Of a stretch of 64,000 nucleotides of DNA, positions 32,027 through 39,169 are shown in pieces. Positions within the stretch are counted from its first letter, which is position 1. Every line of letters begins with the position of its first letter. Source of the DNA: JALYYC01 sp039922495 (lineage in GTDB: Bacteria; Chloroflexota; Dormibacteria; CF-121); contig JBDTEO010000011.1 of assembly GCA_039922495.1 (NCBI GenBank), forward strand, positions 1-64,000, given 5' to 3'. A model generated the notes under the pieces. The model had not been told where the DNA came from. It did no database searches and saw nothing but the letters and a program-made list of their open reading frames with translations. The translations under genes and the position numbers were made by a program.

Positions 32027-33387
32027 GCCGTCGTCCGCGGAACGTTCGTTGTCCCGATCACGATCCGGTCGTCCTGGAGCCGCTTGGCCTTGAGCTCGAA
32101 GCGTGGCAGGCTGCCACGCTCAACCTGCTTAACGCCGATGCGCAACCCCTCATGGGCCTGCGCCAGAGACTTCCGGAGCTCATGCAGGATGCGCTCGCTC
32201 GCGTGGCCGTCCTCGCCGACGATCTCGACCAGGATTTCGATTTCGTCCTGGCGCCCGTCGGCCGTGTACAGGTGGATTCTGAATTCGTCGATTTCCTTGT
32301 ACTCGCGGACGATCGCCTCGACGGCTCGCGGATAAACGTTGGTGCCGCGGACCAGCTTCATGTCATCGACCCGGCCACGGATGCCGCCCTCGTAGAGGTC
32401 GAACGTCCGGCCACAGGAACACGAGCTGGCCGGAACTCGGACAACCAGATCGCGGCTCCGGTAACGGAGCACTGGAATGAAGCCGCGGCCAAAGGACGTG
32501 ATCAAGCGCTCGCCGAGCTCGCCGTAGCCGACCGGGTTCCCCGTCTCCGGGTCCACGACTTCTTCGATGTAATGATCTTCGATGATATGGGTTCCTCCCG
32601 GCTGCTTTTCGCACTCGAACATCATGATGGTCCCGACTTCGGTCATGCCCGCCGTGTCCGCGGCTTTGGCGCCCCACTCGGATTCGATCAAACGTTTTGT
32701 TGCCGGGATCGATCCGGCGGGCTCCCCGGAAAGAATCAATCGTTCAACCGGACTGTCTGCCAGGTCGACGCCCATCGATTTCGCCTCCTGGGCCATGCGC
32801 AGCGCGTACGTCGGCGTCGAGCAGACGACGGTTGCCTTCATGGTCAGGATCTGCTTGACGCGCGCCTCGGTCGTCATGTTGCCGCCCGGGAGGACCAGGC
32901 AGCCGATCTTCTCGCTGGCGTAGTGGGCGCCCCAGAAGCCGACGAACGTGCCGTAGCTAAACGCGAAGAAGACCACGTCTTTAGGCCGGACGCCGAATCC
33001 CCAGAAGCCGTAACACCACATCTCGGCGATCCACTCCCAGTCCTTCATGCTGTCCAGCACCTGCAAGGGAATCCGGCCGGTCGTGCCGGAGGTCAGGTGA
33101 TAGCGGATCGCCGCCTCCTCGGGCGCGGCCAGCAGCGGGCCGTACGGCGGCTGCTCGAGTTGGGCCTGCATCCATTCGTCGCGGGTCATCATGGGGATGC
33201 GCCGCAGATCTTTCAGGCTCTTGATCGAGTCGGCCGTCACGCCTGCCGCCTTGAGTCGCCTGGCCTGCCAGGGGACGTGCTGCTCCGTCCAGGCGACCAG
33301 GTTTTTCAATTTGCGGACCTGGAGGGCCTCGATCTCGGCCCGCGGCATGGTCTCGTGCCGCGGGTTCCAGTAGGGCGAGTCGGTCAC
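32023..33387 (-). CDS. PaaK-like aryl-CoA ligase, probable anthranilate-CoA ligase
   Basis: A 454-aa adenylate-forming enzyme of the phenylacetate-CoA ligase type. The P-loop-like ATP motif is HLTSGTTGRIPLQVL; ADTAGMTEVGTIMMFECE and RYRSRDLVV are the A4/A5 and A7-type motifs, and a Cys-rich insert CSCGRTF precedes RVDDMKLVRGTNVYP, the hinge. It forms an acyl-AMP and then a CoA thioester. Located among tryptophan-to-anthranilate and aminobenzoyl-CoA genes, anthranilate is the most likely substrate (inference; benzoate-CoA-ligase-type enzymes do this in proteobacteria). GATAAT lies 6 nt before the GTG start. Confidence 0.85.
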   Translation of the reverse strand: MTDSPYWNPRHETMPRAEIEALQVRKLKNLVAWTEQHVPWQARRLKAAGVTADSIKSLKDLRRIPMMTRDEWMQAQLEQPPYGPLLAAPEEAAIRYHLTSGTTGRIPLQVLDSMKDWEWIAEMWCYGFWGFGVRPKDVVFFAFSYGTFVGFWGAHYASEKIGCLVLPGGNMTTEARVKQILTMKATVVCSTPTYALRMAQEAKSMGVDLADSPVERLILSGEPAGSIPATKRLIESEWGAKAADTAGMTEVGTIMMFECEKQPGGTHIIEDHYIEEVVDPETGNPVGYGELGERLITSFGRGFIPVLRYRSRDLVVRVPASSCSCGRTFDLYEGGIRGRVDDMKLVRGTNVYPRAVEAIVREYKEIDEFRIHLYTADGRQDEIEILVEIVGEDGHASERILHELRKSLAQAHEGLRIGVKQVERGSLPRFELKAKRLQDDRIVIGTTNVPRTTA

Positions 33388-33393
33388 CTGGCT

Positions 33394-33412
33394 ATTATCT
33401 TCCGGCTAAGCT
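33394..33412. promoter_or_regulatory. Divergent leaderless promoters for CoA ligase and TDO
   Basis: On the minus strand GATAAT (33399-33394) is 6 nt before the ligase GTG at 33387. On the plus strand TAAGCT (33407-33412) is 7 nt before the TDO GTG at 33420. Both genes lack a Shine-Dalgarno sequence, and their 32-nt common gap could host a shared regulator. Confidence 0.55.
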
Positions 33413-33419
33413 GGGCATC

Positions 33420-34217
33420 GTGCCGGCCGCCGAAGAACCAGCTGCGGGGCGTCAGGTGCCGTACCGGCTTGGCGGCATGGGCTACCAGGACGAGTCCGGC
33501 CGGCGGCTGCATTACGGGTCATATCTCAAGATTCCCGAGCTGCTCAGTTTGCAGGCCGGGCTGACCAACGCGCACGATGAGCTGCTGTTTATCGTCGTGC
33601 ATCAAGCGTATGAGCTCTGGTTCAAGCAGCTGATCCATGAGCTGGTGGCGGTGCGAGACGCCATCGATCGAGACGATCTCCACCGGGCGCGGTACTACCT
33701 GCGACGGGTCACGGTGATCGAGGCGCTGCTGGTGGAACAGGTCGGGGTGTTGGAGACGATGGCCCCGCAGGAATTCCTGGCGTTTCGATCGGAGCTGGCA
33801 CCCGCCAGCGGCTTTCAGTCCACCCAGTTCCGAGAGATCGAGTTTGTTTCCGGTCTCAAGGAGCCGGGGTACCTGAAGACGCTGCAGGGCTTGCCGGACG
33901 ACCAGGCGAGGCTGCAACGCCGCCTCGACGAGCCCACCCTGCACGACGCGTATGTCGCGCTGCTGGCTCGCCGTCAGGTCACCGTGCTCGACGTCTACCG
34001 CCGCGCCGGCGAGCACCTGGATCTATTTGATCTCTCCGAGGCGCTCCTCGATCACGATGAGGGTTTCAGCCTCTGGCGCTCGCGGCACATTCATATGGTC
34101 GAGCGCCAGATCGGAGACAAGCCTGGCACCGGCGGCTCAACCGGCGTCCGGTACCTGCAGACGACGCTGGGCAAACGCTTCTTTCCGGAGCTCTGGCAGG
34201 TCCGCTCGCAGCTCTAG
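33420..34217 (+). CDS. kynA: Tryptophan 2,3-dioxygenase
   Basis: A 265-aa heme dioxygenase converting L-tryptophan to N-formylkynurenine. Diagnostic sequence is LTNAHDELLFIVVHQAYELW followed by FKQLIHEL, with the substrate-acid/active-site His in VVHQ; RARYYLRRV-type RVTVIEALLVEQVGVLETM, GFQSTQFREIEFVSG and the C-terminal IGDKPGTGGSTGVRYLQ contain the heme and substrate residues. Length is normal for bacterial enzymes. It is divergent from the CoA ligase with a 32-nt shared gap, tying the first pathway step to the anthranilate branch. Confidence 0.95.
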   Translation: MPAAEEPAAGRQVPYRLGGMGYQDESGRRLHYGSYLKIPELLSLQAGLTNAHDELLFIVVHQAYELWFKQLIHELVAVRDAIDRDDLHRARYYLRRVTVIEALLVEQVGVLETMAPQEFLAFRSELAPASGFQSTQFREIEFVSGLKEPGYLKTLQGLPDDQARLQRRLDEPTLHDAYVALLARRQVTVLDVYRRAGEHLDLFDLSEALLDHDEGFSLWRSRHIHMVERQIGDKPGTGGSTGVRYLQTTLGKRFFPELWQVRSQL

Positions 34218-34219
34218 AT

Positions 34220-34663
34220 TTACTTATTGGCGACCATCCGGCTGAACCAGGTCAGGCCCAGTGGGACAAAAAGGGCCAGCAGCGAGGTGATCACGGCCAG
34301 CCCATCGGGCAGATGCGTTGGATTGCTCATCCCGATGTAAGTGAAGATCGCTGCCCCGATCGAGCTGGCGATCACGATGATTGTCGCGACGATCGTCGCC
34401 AAGTCCCGGTGCTGCAAATAGATCGAAACAGATTTGCGGCCGGCCAGGCGGAGCAGCCAGGATGCGGTCAACCCATTGAGCACCAGCGAGCTGATCAGCG
34501 CGCAGGCGGCGATCGCGAACCGGAACTGCACCAGGTTGCGCATCACGAAGGCGGCGGCGTTGACGACGAGGATCCCGATCGGGGTGATCACGCCGATCGC
34601 GACCAGCAGCAGGCGGCTACTCAGATAGCCGCGGAGCAGCCGGTCGCCCTGCCGGTTGGTCAT
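34220..34663 (-). CDS. Four-helix membrane protein, unknown function
   Basis: A 147-aa integral membrane protein with hydrophobic segments near residues 17-39, 45-67, 87-110 and 122-142, and a basic N-terminus. Its start overlaps the kynureninase stop by 1 nt, so it is in the kynureninase operon and ends 2 nt from the convergent TDO stop. No transporter family motif is seen; I assign no function. Confidence 0.7.
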   Translation of the reverse strand: MTNRQGDRLLRGYLSSRLLLVAIGVITPIGILVVNAAAFVMRNLVQFRFAIAACALISSLVLNGLTASWLLRLAGRKSVSIYLQHRDLATIVATIIVIASSIGAAIFTYIGMSNPTHLPDGLAVITSLLALFVPLGLTWFSRMVANK

Positions 34664-35895
34664 CAGGTGACCGTCAGCCGCGTTCCGTACTCGGGCCGCT
34701 GCCAGGATCGGGTCGTGAGCACATCGCGCAGAACGTCAACCGCGTCATACACGTCGACGTAGCGCGTATACAGCGCAGCGAAGCCGAAGCGCATCAGGTC
34801 GGGGGCCCGAAAATCCCCGATGACGCGGCGAGCACTCAGGGCGCGCATCACCCGGTAACCGTCGTCATGCCGGAGTGAGACCTGGGATCCGCGCGTCGTG
34901 GCCTCGCGCGGGGACGCCACGGACACGTCCAGGCCGCGGCAGGTCTCGTCGACAAGCCGGATGAACAGATCCCCGAGCGCCATCGATTTCCGCCGTGCTT
35001 CCTGCTGATCGACCCGCAGCCAGAGGTCGATAGCCACCTCCAGCGCGGCCATGCTGAGGATCGGCGGCGATCCTGCGAGCTGGCGCCTGATGCCTCGCGC
35101 CGGCTGGTATTCCGGGATAAAGGCAAACGGGGTCGCATGCCCCATCCAGCCGGCCAGCGGCGAGGTCATGGCGTCCTGCAACGCCGCGGACACGAACAGA
35201 TAGGCGGGCGCGCCGGGACCGCCGTTCAGGTACTTGTAGCCACAGCCGACCGCCAGGTCGACCTGGCTGCCGCGCACATCCACCGGGACCGCCCCGGCGC
35301 TGTGCGAGAGGTCCCAGAGGGTGAGCACCCCATGCCGACGCGCCAGCTCGCTGAGCCGCCGCATGTCGTGAATCTCGCCACTGGCATAGTCGACGTGGGT
35401 CAGCATCAGGACGGCGACGCTGCCGTCGATGGCGTGCTCGACCTCGGCACGCTTGACGACACGCAGGGCGTGGTTGCCTTCCAGCAGCTGGATGAGCCCC
35501 TGGGCAATGTACAGATCCGTGGGAAAGTTCTCGTTCTCGGTCAGGATGAAATGCCGCCCCGGCTGGAGTCGCAAGGCGCCGGCGAGCAGCTTGAACAAGT
35601 TGACCGAGGTGCTGTCGGCGACGATCACTTCGCCGGCCCCGGCACCGATCAGGCGCGCGATCTTGTCGCCCACGCGGCCCGGCGCCTCGATCCAGTGGGC
35701 GTCGTTCCAGCTGCGGATCAGCCCCTCACCCCACTCCTGCGCGATCACCTCCGCAAGCCGGGCGCCGGTCGCCCGCGGTAGGGCGCCAAGCGAGTTGCCA
35801 TCAAGGTAGACGACCCCGTCCGGCAGGATGAACTCGGATCGGAACGCGTTAAGGGGATCCTGCCGGTCGAAGGCCGAGCAGGTCTCGCGGTCCAC
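34663..35895 (-). CDS. kynU: Kynureninase
   Basis: A 410-aa PLP hydrolase cleaving L-kynurenine to anthranilate and alanine. Characteristic segments: YLDGNSLGALPRATGARLAE near the start, IVADSTSVNLFKLLAGAL, ENENFPTDLYIAQGL, THVDYASGEIHDM, LWDLSHSAGAVPVD and the PLP-lysine motif GCGYKYLNGGPGAPAY, with GWMGHATPF downstream. GTG start at 35895; CATAAT on the minus strand ends 7 nt upstream, so it is probably leaderless. Followed by a small membrane protein gene. Confidence 0.95.
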   Translation of the reverse strand: MDRETCSAFDRQDPLNAFRSEFILPDGVVYLDGNSLGALPRATGARLAEVIAQEWGEGLIRSWNDAHWIEAPGRVGDKIARLIGAGAGEVIVADSTSVNLFKLLAGALRLQPGRHFILTENENFPTDLYIAQGLIQLLEGNHALRVVKRAEVEHAIDGSVAVLMLTHVDYASGEIHDMRRLSELARRHGVLTLWDLSHSAGAVPVDVRGSQVDLAVGCGYKYLNGGPGAPAYLFVSAALQDAMTSPLAGWMGHATPFAFIPEYQPARGIRRQLAGSPPILSMAALEVAIDLWLRVDQQEARRKSMALGDLFIRLVDETCRGLDVSVASPREATTRGSQVSLRHDDGYRVMRALSARRVIGDFRAPDLMRFGFAALYTRYVDVYDAVDVLRDVLTTRSWQRPEYGTRLTVT

Positions 35896-35914
35896 GGAGC
35901 GAATTATGGGCCGG

Positions 35915-37084
35915 TCAGAAGTGGCTCGGGCACCAGGGGGCCCGGTCGCTGGCGAACATCGCATCGGCGAGGGCGACCGCGCCGGGACGGAGCTCCGCAA
36001 CCCGGCCGGCCTGGAACAGCGTATGGAACCGATTGCCGCCGAGATACCCGGCGGCGAGGTCGGCGGCATCGAGGGCCAGGTCGGGCGGGCCATCGTGGGC
36101 TCGGCATTCCGCGCCGGCCCGCCCGCCAAGCAGCTCCACCTGCCGATCGTTCCAGGGACAGAAGGCGTCACGCACCCGCAGGGCGAGCCGGCCCTCGATC
36201 GCATAGCGGCGTCCGGCCAGCGCGGCGGCGACGTCGACCAGCCGAAGCCAGATGCCGTCTTCGAGCCGGGTCTTCGGCTGCCGCGAGTCGGCCAGCAGAA
36301 AGCGCAGCGGCTCCTCGACGGATCGCATCTCCGCGGAGACTCGCGCCATCAGGTCCACGTCGAGGAGGTGTCGCCAGAGCACCGTGTAGGCGTCGGGCGT
36401 TGTCGCCGTGAGCATCTGCAGGCGCAGCGTCCCGTTCGGGCCGGAAGCATCCCAATCCATCTTGATCCGGTAGATCGCAAAGCCGGATGGGCCATGATCG
36501 GTCTCGTAGAGCACGCGATAGTGCGGGCTGGCGCCATCGCGGTTTGCTTCGCGGTCGACCAGGTGAAGGCGGATCCAGGCTTCATTCAGGGCGAGCATGC
36601 CGGGTTGGTGCCGTCGCGCCCGCTCCCAGACGAGGGTGAAGGCGCCGACCGCCGTTGGCACGTCCACCATTCGGAGCCGGCCGCCTACCGGGACAGGTTG
36701 CACAAAGGCGGCTCGCGAGGGCTCGATCTCGAGCGCGGCCTGGTAGGTGGCGAGGCCGTAGCCGAAACGGCCGTAGATCGGTGCCTCGGAGGCATACAGC
36801 GCCGCCAGCGGCTCACCGCGCTCGTGCATGTCATCCAGTTGGCGGCGCATCATCGCCGTCAGCAGGCCGCGCCGGCGATGGGTGGTTTGCACGGCGACAC
36901 GAGTCACGCCGCCGCAGGGCAGCGCGGTGCCCCCCGGCAGTGTCATCTCATAAGAGAAGATGCCCGCGGTGGCGATGATCTCATCGCCGTCGAAGAACGC
37001 CAGGGTCCGGTCGAACTCCATTGTCTCCCTGGAGGTGGCCAGATCCTCGTCGGTCGGCAGCGCCCCACCAAACGCGCGTCGCAT
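35915..37084 (-). CDS. Eis-like GNAT N-acetyltransferase
   Basis: About 389 aa with the Eis layout: an N-terminal GNAT domain (TRVAVQTTHRRRGLLTAMMR with the acetyl-CoA loop RRRGLL), a second degenerate GNAT domain, and a C-terminal SCP2-like domain ending in a free carboxylate region PWCPSHF. Eis proteins acetylate aminoglycosides or lysines. The family N-terminus (ELRPVRPEEQRAYSTLM) is encoded upstream in frame to about 37135, but no ATG, GTG or TTG precedes it, so the true start may be non-canonical or lie inside the cyclase gene; the first usable ATG is given. Confidence 0.8.
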   Translation of the reverse strand: MRRAFGGALPTDEDLATSRETMEFDRTLAFFDGDEIIATAGIFSYEMTLPGGTALPCGGVTRVAVQTTHRRRGLLTAMMRRQLDDMHERGEPLAALYASEAPIYGRFGYGLATYQAALEIEPSRAAFVQPVPVGGRLRMVDVPTAVGAFTLVWERARRHQPGMLALNEAWIRLHLVDREANRDGASPHYRVLYETDHGPSGFAIYRIKMDWDASGPNGTLRLQMLTATTPDAYTVLWRHLLDVDLMARVSAEMRSVEEPLRFLLADSRQPKTRLEDGIWLRLVDVAAALAGRRYAIEGRLALRVRDAFCPWNDRQVELLGGRAGAECRAHDGPPDLALDAADLAAGYLGGNRFHTLFQAGRVAELRPGAVALADAMFASDRAPWCPSHF

Positions 37085-37149
37085 CAGCGTCGAATACGCC
37101 CGCTGCTCTTCCGGCCGGACCGGCCGGAGCTCGAGGCCCGCCGCTGTGT

Positions 37150-37941
37150 CTATCGCTGTACCAGTGCCAGCGCTCGGCAGGGGCTCCCCGATCCTTTGAC
37201 CAGCTTCAGCGGCGCGACGATCAAGACCGCCCCGGTCGGCGGCAGCTTGGCGACATTGGCGAGCTGGGTCAGGCCGTACTTGTTGGCGCCGAGCAGGAAC
37301 TGATGGCAGGGAAAGGGCGGGTTGAACGAGTGCGCCGTCCCGGCATCGGTGCCGACCGTCTCGACGCCGACGCCGGTGAGCGGGCTCTCATCCGCGAGCC
37401 ATTTCGCCAGCTCGATGTCGATGCCCGGCGTATGGGGCCCGGTGTCACTGGCATTGAGGAAGGCCTTCTGATCCTGGGCTCGGGCATCCCAACCGGTGCG
37501 ATACAGCAGCCAGCCACCCTGCGGCAGGGGCCCGTGCTCGCGTTCGAAGCTGGTGATGTCGGCGCGGGTCAGCAAATAGTCCGGGTTGGTCGTCGCTTCT
37601 TTGGATTTATCGATCACGACGGCTGGGCCGATCAGGCGCTTGACGGGGACCTGGGAGACGTCGTCTTTATCTTTTCCGGTTACCCAGTGGATCGGGGCAT
37701 CGAAGTGCGTGCCGGCATGCTCGCCACCCTCGAACCAGTTCCAGTACCAGGCCGGGCCCTTCTCGTCATATCGGCTGATCTCATGGGTCTTCCAATTCGG
37801 CGTATTGGCAAATGGCGGCGGCAGCTGGATCATCGGCGTCTTCTCGGAGAGCGGCTGGGTGAGATCGATCACCTCGATCGATCCGGACATCAGGCTTTCG
37901 GCAAACGACGCCAGCGTGTCGATCTTCGTGCTCAAGCTCAT
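37150..37941 (-). CDS. Cyclase-family metal hydrolase, probable kynurenine formamidase
   Basis: A 263-aa protein of the cyclase (KynB) fold. The zinc motif HAGTHFDAPIHW (HxGTHxDxPxH) near residue 75 is intact, and the C-terminal GVGVETVGTDAGTA and AHSFNPPFPCHQFLL carry the remaining catalytic His and Glu. KynB hydrolyses N-formylkynurenine to kynurenine, the missing step between TDO and kynureninase encoded nearby. At about 50 residues longer than typical KynB it may instead act on another cyclic or amide substrate. Overlaps the ThDP decarboxylase beta gene by 4 nt. Confidence 0.8.
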   Translation of the reverse strand: MSLSTKIDTLASFAESLMSGSIEVIDLTQPLSEKTPMIQLPPPFANTPNWKTHEISRYDEKGPAWYWNWFEGGEHAGTHFDAPIHWVTGKDKDDVSQVPVKRLIGPAVVIDKSKEATTNPDYLLTRADITSFEREHGPLPQGGWLLYRTGWDARAQDQKAFLNASDTGPHTPGIDIELAKWLADESPLTGVGVETVGTDAGTAHSFNPPFPCHQFLLGANKYGLTQLANVAKLPPTGAVLIVAPLKLVKGSGSPCRALALVQR

Positions 37942-38612
37942 TCCTCCCTTGATTTCAGCGCCGGGATGTTGGTTGGTTGCGTGCCGCTCACGCGCGTCGG
38001 CCGCGCGAGGTCCTGCTTGCGTTTGGGCGGCTGCTGCAGCGCCCGCGGAAACTCAAAGCGATTTTCGAGCATGTGGATGTCCATCAGGAAACTGGCGGGC
38101 ATCTCGGCGTCGACCTTGGCCACGATGCAGCTGAGCTCGTCGGCCTGGATCGCGTCCAGCGCCGCCGCCTCGAAGTCGCCCAGCTCGCGGACCAGCTGGG
38201 CGCGGGGGAAGCCGGCCGCCTTCGCAACCGCGGCCAGGTCCGTGCCGGCCGATGTTGCCGTGGTGAACCAGCGATAGCCACCGGGCGCGCCCCCGCCGAC
38301 GGAGAGCAGGGTCTCGTTATCAAAGACCAGGTGCACAAGATTGTTCGGGTTCGAGCGTGCCATCGTCGTCAAGCCGCCGAGGTTCATCAGGACGGACCCA
38401 TCACCATCGATGACGACAACCTTGCGGTCGGGTTGGGCTAGAGCGATCCCCAGGCCGACGGACGACGCCAGGCCCATGGCGTGCTCGAGATAGAAAAAGT
38501 TCGCCCGATGGCCCAGCGAGTACAGCTCGGCCGCGACCGCGCCCATGATCGTCACCACCGCGCAATCCTCGAGCGCCGGGTAGATCGCCTTCAGGCAGTC
38601 GAGGCGCTTCAC
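37938..38612 (-). CDS. ThDP-binding decarboxylase, PP-domain (beta) subunit
   Basis: A 224-aa subunit with the ThDP diphosphate motif VVIDGDGSVLMNLGGLTTMA ending in NN (GDG...NN), and the preceding FFYLEHAMGLASSVGLGIAL. It corresponds to the catalytic half of sulfopyruvate or phosphonopyruvate decarboxylase (ComE type). GTG start at 38612 overlaps the alpha gene's TGA by 4 nt. The C-terminal 40 residues (Arg/Pro/Lys-rich) look disordered. Its keto-acid substrate is not known; placement with the cyclase-fold hydrolase suggests a connected catabolic step. Confidence 0.8.
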   Translation of the reverse strand: MKRLDCLKAIYPALEDCAVVTIMGAVAAELYSLGHRANFFYLEHAMGLASSVGLGIALAQPDRKVVVIDGDGSVLMNLGGLTTMARSNPNNLVHLVFDNETLLSVGGGAPGGYRWFTTATSAGTDLAAVAKAAGFPRAQLVRELGDFEAAALDAIQADELSCIVAKVDAEMPASFLMDIHMLENRFEFPRALQQPPKRKQDLARPTRVSGTQPTNIPALKSREE

Positions 38613-39127
38613 CGCGGCTCCTCCCACATCAGGTCCCGGTTCAGCAAGAGGGCCACGGGCGAGAGCGAGCTCTGGGCCAGCGTCATCGCCTTGGTCAGCT
38701 TGGGCAGAACGTCTTCGGGCCGGACCAGGTCGTCACGGGCGATGTTGAGGGCGTCGAGGACCGGCCGCGTGTGCTTGCCGCCCTCGGTCTGCCACGGGTC
38801 CTTCTCGCCGAAGGTGCCGCGGTCGGTGATGAGCATCAGTAACGGAATCTTGTAGAGCAGCGAGACGCCGACGATGCCGTTGATCGCCTGCAGGAAGCCA
38901 TGGTTCTGGAGCAACATCGCGGACCTGAGGCCGGCGAAGTGCGCCCCGGCCGAAATGCCGACGCCCTCCTCTTCCTTGGCCAGCCGGACCAGCGTCATCT
39001 CCGGGTCCTCGTCGGCCATCCGGATGAGGTGGACGAGCCAGGTTTCCGGCAGCGCGCTGACGAGCTTGACGCCCGTGGTCTTCAAGGCGTCGTACACAAC
39101 CTGTGAGTTGGTCACCGAGACCGGCAT
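38609..39127 (-). CDS. ThDP-binding decarboxylase, Pyr-domain (alpha) subunit
   Basis: A 172-aa subunit carrying the ThDP pyrimidine domain: VVYDALKTTGVKLVSALPET, the conserved catalytic Glu in LAKEEEGVGISAGA, and the QNHGFLQAINGIVGVSLLY segment. It matches the ComD-like half of split sulfopyruvate/phosphonopyruvate decarboxylases. The start MPVSVTNSQ follows a TAGAAT box by 8 nt, so it is the promoter-proximal gene of the four-gene minus-strand operon (alpha, beta, cyclase, Eis-like). Confidence 0.8.
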   Translation of the reverse strand: MPVSVTNSQVVYDALKTTGVKLVSALPETWLVHLIRMADEDPEMTLVRLAKEEEGVGISAGAHFAGLRSAMLLQNHGFLQAINGIVGVSLLYKIPLLMLITDRGTFGEKDPWQTEGGKHTRPVLDALNIARDDLVRPEDVLPKLTKAMTLAQSSLSPVALLLNRDLMWEEPR

Positions 39128-39135
39128 GGACTCGG

Positions 39136-39162
39136 ATTCTAATCTCTCGTCCCGCCTAGAAT
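39136..39162. promoter_or_regulatory. Divergent -10 boxes (ThDP decarboxylase / cystathionine beta-synthase)
   Basis: TAGAAT on the minus strand (39141-39136) is 8 nt from the decarboxylase ATG at 39127; TAGAAT on the plus strand (39157-39162) is 7 nt from the GTG at 39170. An ATG at 39161 overlaps the plus-strand -10 and so could not be on that transcript. Confidence 0.55.
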
Positions 39163-39169
39163 GGGCACA

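Noticed and set aside
31951..33564. 537-aa plus-strand frame opposite the CoA ligase
   Set aside because: Composition typical of a reverse-frame shadow (Arg/Asp/Leu/Gly repeats), no domain, and the minus strand carries a clear PaaK-like ligase.
39161..39169. ATG at 39161 as start of the cystathionine beta-synthase
   Set aside because: It overlaps the TAGAAT -10 box; the GTG at 39170 fits the spacing seen for other leaderless genes.
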